Source: Bacillota bacterium (GTDB taxonomy: Bacteria > Bacillota > Clostridia > Lachnospirales > Lachnospiraceae). From it: a DNA stretch of 64,000 nucleotides. A program made the translations under genes and the position numbers. Shown here piece after piece: positions 62,401-64,000 of the stretch. The notes below the pieces were generated by a model. That model was not told the origin of the DNA and did not search any database. It saw only the letters and a program-made list of their open reading frames with translations. Location: assembly GCA_023391695.1 (NCBI GenBank), contig JAEWAK010000060.1:1-64000 (forward strand). Reading direction: 5' to 3'. The first letter of the stretch is position 1, and each line of letters begins with the position of its first letter.

Positions 62401-64000
62401 ATTTATGGGACATTTGACTCCGGGGGGAATTATTCTGGCAGTAATCATAATTGCCGACTGGAGTCATGCCTTTGATATCGCATACCGGATCAGCCAGCCG
62501 GAAAAGAAGCTTCATCAGAGGGATAAAGCACAGGATAGTGAGGTTCTTTTGGATACTGCACGCAGAACCTGGCAGTTTTTTAAGGAGTTTTCCAGGAAGG
62601 AAAATCACTGGCTCTGTCCCGATAATTACCAGATTGGGTTGGCCCCAAAAGTCAGCGAAAAAACATCACCGACCAATATCGGACTTCAGTTTCTGGCAAT
62701 CCTCTCAGCCAGGGATTTTGGGTTTGAAACTCTGAGCTCTACGGTGGAAGCGGTGGAAAACCTTATGGAAACGGTTCAGAAAATGATGAAATGGAAGGGA
62801 CATCTTTATAACTGGTATCATATTAAAACCCTGGAGGTGCTTAATCCTGCCTATATATCAACCGTAGACAGCGGCAATTTCCTGGGACATCTGATCGCCC
62901 TGAAAAACGGCCTTTTGGAACAGATCGACAAGCCGGTTTATCCGGACAATTTTCTGTCTGAGCTTAAAGCTGCGGTAAAAAACAGCAATGAGGAAATTCA
63001 TCTGAGAACAGGCAGTCCTGCCGGAAACAGGCTTAAGACGGGGTACCTGAGTATAGGTGAACTGATGGAAGATATTACGGATATCTGGGAAAACTTAAAC
63101 GAGAGGGAGCTTAAGCCCCTTGCAGCTTACCGCCATACCAGGCAGCTGATGAACCTTATTGACAGTATTGTAAATGAAGCTGCGGCTTTAAAACTGAAGG
63201 AAGAGAGCTTTTCTTCTTATCCTACGCTGCGCCGTATTGCGGAGGAGGACAATAAATTAGCAAATAACATGATTAACCGGATCAGAACCCTCAGTAATAC
63301 AATAGACTGCCTTTTGACAAATGTTGATTTCCGTTTTTTATTCAACGAGAAAAGAATGCTGTTCCATATCGGATATCATGTATCCGCGAACATGCTGGAT
63401 GACGGCTGTTATGACCTGATGGCGTCGGAATCGGCACTCACAAGCCTTCTTGCCATAGCCATGGGGGAAGTGCCTTTAAAACATTGGTATAAACTGGGAA
63501 GGCCGCTGACCATCGTTAAGGGCATTCCGTGCTTCGTATCCTGGAGCGGTACCATGTTTGAATTTCTGATGCCGAATCTTGTATTCAAAGAATATGAAGG
63601 TTCCGTCTATGCACAGACTTCCAGGGCAGCGGTACTTCAGCATGTGAAATATGCAAAGGAGGCGGAGATACCCTGGGGAATATCAGAATCCCAGTATTAT
63701 CGTTTTGACTTAAATTCAAATTACCAGTATAAAGCCTTTGGTGTTCCAAAGATAAGACTTCAGCCGGTCCGTAAGAATTCTTTGGTGGTTGCTCCCTATG
63801 CAACGATGCTGGCATTGGATATCGCAGAAGAGGAATGTATGAAAAATCTCACGCGGCTGAGAGAATTAGGTGCTTTCGGTGATTACGGTTTCTATGAATC
63901 GGTTGATTTTAACGTACCGAATTCGGTGGAACTGACACCTTACTGCATTGTAAAATCGTATATGGCGCATCATCAGGGGATGAATCTGGCTGCGATTAAT
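59447..64000 (+). CDS. NdvB-like cyclic beta-1,2-glucan synthase (GT84), 5' 1518 codons; truncated by window edge
   Basis: AAGGAGG, 8 bases before a TTG at 59447, opens a frame that stays open to the last base. The N-terminus has a membrane helix (SPFLLVILLILIALICLALL). Around residues 425-500 and 850-1000 are further helices flanking the GT84 domain: metal/UDP site YVITLDADTNL (about 650), ILSHDLFES and KREHRWLRGDWQLLPWL. Residues about 1025-1510 are a glucoamylase-like (DUF3131/GH144-related) domain (ENHWLCPDNYQ, SPTNIGLQFLAILSARDFGF, YISTVDSGNFLGHL, DGCYDLMASESALTSLLAIA). A C-terminal GH94 phosphorylase domain is expected to the right. The protein should make cyclic or linear beta-1,2-glucan at the membrane. 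An antisense frame at 60707-61072 is a shadow. Confidence 0.9.
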   Translation, partial: MLILLEGINFYINSPFLLVILLILIALICLALLMLYYRYNHFGKKVHFPICSPGEGDKPGPSEWEKQMLDLAESHSQVRLIGYSFVLNDYNQVAYKKLNKIRDGISALSTDIISLIPAARWLFDNFQMMYREIKKVRTSGTSYAVLPILKVKEYRNFPRIYVVAKKMVALSCGHLSEENISVMLTAYQQKIPLTDKEIWVLPEMLGFCLLEEIIVIADEILHIIDVKSKADKFLKEKFNDKQGTADISALLCEIEDNLRLNYSFHAHVIYLLKNMSFDEASIQRYLEYHFASLERQVKASDIFLEEGKIESFLETNIRAFIVSLRDIDEVDEEKFFEEFSCLEQILSQDPDGVYSKMDLEARGMYRGVIVKLSLRYQLMEEKIAKDCLELAIQGREDLHCSHHVGAYLLGKGYPILKAKVLGKPIPQSIKEKKNVKGFLYFLTLFLIILGLSACLLYAFRTLGGVQDTGRHVITLLVVMPLLMGISIEITNFIFTRRIMVKKIPSLNYLKEIPEEARTFVAMPVIVSSKEQGLEYMNRLQKHYLANRQPNLYFALLLDFEDSKEQFMLKDEVIESALAARMNELNELYPSEHQRFSLFFRCRKWNKAENCYMGWERKRGKLEEFNNLLNGAGKENTTFSSVYCEEELLTTFRYVITLDADTNLIRDNAAKLVGLIDHPLNKPILDSAGREVKEGYVIIQPSVRNHIVDKNGSRFTKIFGGESGLAHYGAVISDIYQDIFGEGIYTGKGIYDIKAFHKVLHNKIPENRILSHDLFESCYARTAFSSTAKIMDSFPNSVLSFTKREHRWLRGDWQLLPWLFIKKTLDGRSLCALSKWKIFDNLRRSLVPLSKTLFILLNLAWMPKAYYLWLPLVFFNDVFNLVILLLAVITQKLVRPKLVFVYKGFLKELATMFERAFLEFTITPYRAFIASDAIVRTLYRIFISKKNLLRWNTAEAVDASIINTRKGYFLTMWSSLLPAVVLVAILFMGHLTPGGIILAVIIIADWSHAFDIAYRISQPEKKLHQRDKAQDSEVLLDTARRTWQFFKEFSRKENHWLCPDNYQIGLAPKVSEKTSPTNIGLQFLAILSARDFGFETLSSTVEAVENLMETVQKMMKWKGHLYNWYHIKTLEVLNPAYISTVDSGNFLGHLIALKNGLLEQIDKPVYPDNFLSELKAAVKNSNEEIHLRTGSPAGNRLKTGYLSIGELMEDITDIWENLNERELKPLAAYRHTRQLMNLIDSIVNEAAALKLKEESFSSYPTLRRIAEEDNKLANNMINRIRTLSNTIDCLLTNVDFRFLFNEKRMLFHIGYHVSANMLDDGCYDLMASESALTSLLAIAMGEVPLKHWYKLGRPLTIVKGIPCFVSWSGTMFEFLMPNLVFKEYEGSVYAQTSRAAVLQHVKYAKEAEIPWGISESQYYRFDLNSNYQYKAFGVPKIRLQPVRKNSLVVAPYATMLALDIAEEECMKNLTRLRELGAFGDYGFYESVDFNVPNSVELTPYCIVKSYMAHHQGMNLAAIN

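Overview
The window reads as a chromosomal segment of a low-to-medium GC, Gram-positive anaerobe of the Clostridia, most likely a plant-polysaccharide-degrading member of the Lachnospiraceae. This is inferred from AGGAGG-type ribosome sites, lipobox-bearing sugar-binding proteins, YesM/YesN-type two-component genes, LplB/LplC-like permeases and modular secreted glycoside hydrolases. No rRNA, tRNA, CRISPR array or phage module was recognised.

Layout. 1-505: N-terminal part of an IS200/IS605-type TnpB, cut by the window edge. 0.9-4.1 kb: Ku plus a PE-LIG-POL LigD (two-gene NHEJ). 4.3-6.2 kb: TetR regulator plus GT1 glycosyltransferase behind a 31-bp palindrome. 6.5-8.7 kb: Ada-AlkA fusion plus Ogt (alkylation repair) behind a duplicated hairpin leader. 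8.8-13.1 kb: TetR plus a heterodimeric ABC exporter. 13.2-15.0 kb: a 128-bp tandem repeat, then a membrane diguanylate cyclase. 15.2-16.7 kb: ECF sigma factor and a membrane protein that looks like its anti-sigma partner. 17.0-26.6 kb: arabinose-polymer locus (unlisted small ORF, sensor kinase, response regulator, sugar ABC importer, GH51 arabinofuranosidase, Zn-dehydrogenase), ending in a broken gene and a YhcH/DJ-1 chimera. 27.6-32.8 kb: secreted thioredoxin-fold protein, cystine-type symporter and a repeat-rich surface protein. 32.9-34.2 kb: nitroreductase and TetR. 34.3 kb: serine recombinase relic. 34.7-36.8 kb: PadR plus a HAAS/DUF4097 protein. 36.9-37.1 kb: a snap-back inverted-repeat element. 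37.4-45.0 kb: secreted GH43 with a ricin-type lectin domain and a 1683-residue GH81 enzyme. 45.7-50.4 kb: resistance-type locus (MerR with two DNA-binding domains, MFS exporter, short UvrA-like ABC protein). 50.5 kb: HelD-type helicase relic. 50.9-58.2 kb: SDR oxidoreductase, AraC-type membrane regulator, and a second sugar ABC importer. 58.5-59.3 kb: flavin reductase with its own palindromic operator. 59.4 kb to the edge: an NdvB-like cyclic beta-1,2-glucan synthase, open at the right edge.

How it fits together. Two polysaccharide-sensing modules (17-26 kb and 52-58 kb) plus the secreted GH43 and GH81 enzymes suggest growth on arabinan-rich hemicellulose and beta-1,3-glucan. Repair (Ku/LigD, Ada/Ogt) and efflux or resistance units are interspersed. 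Several units have visible operators next to their TetR genes.

The most unusual signals are: (i) tandemly duplicated multi-hairpin leaders of unrelated sequence upstream of three separate genes (ada-alkA, the diguanylate cyclase, the UvrA-like gene); (ii) the secreted thioredoxin-fold / cystine-type symporter / surface-repeat trio; (iii) the YhcH-DJ-1 chimera at a rearrangement scar; (iv) a hairpin masking the ribosome site of the GH43 gene; and (v) diverged copies of a short intergenic element and of the uvrA-like leader far from the gene they resemble.
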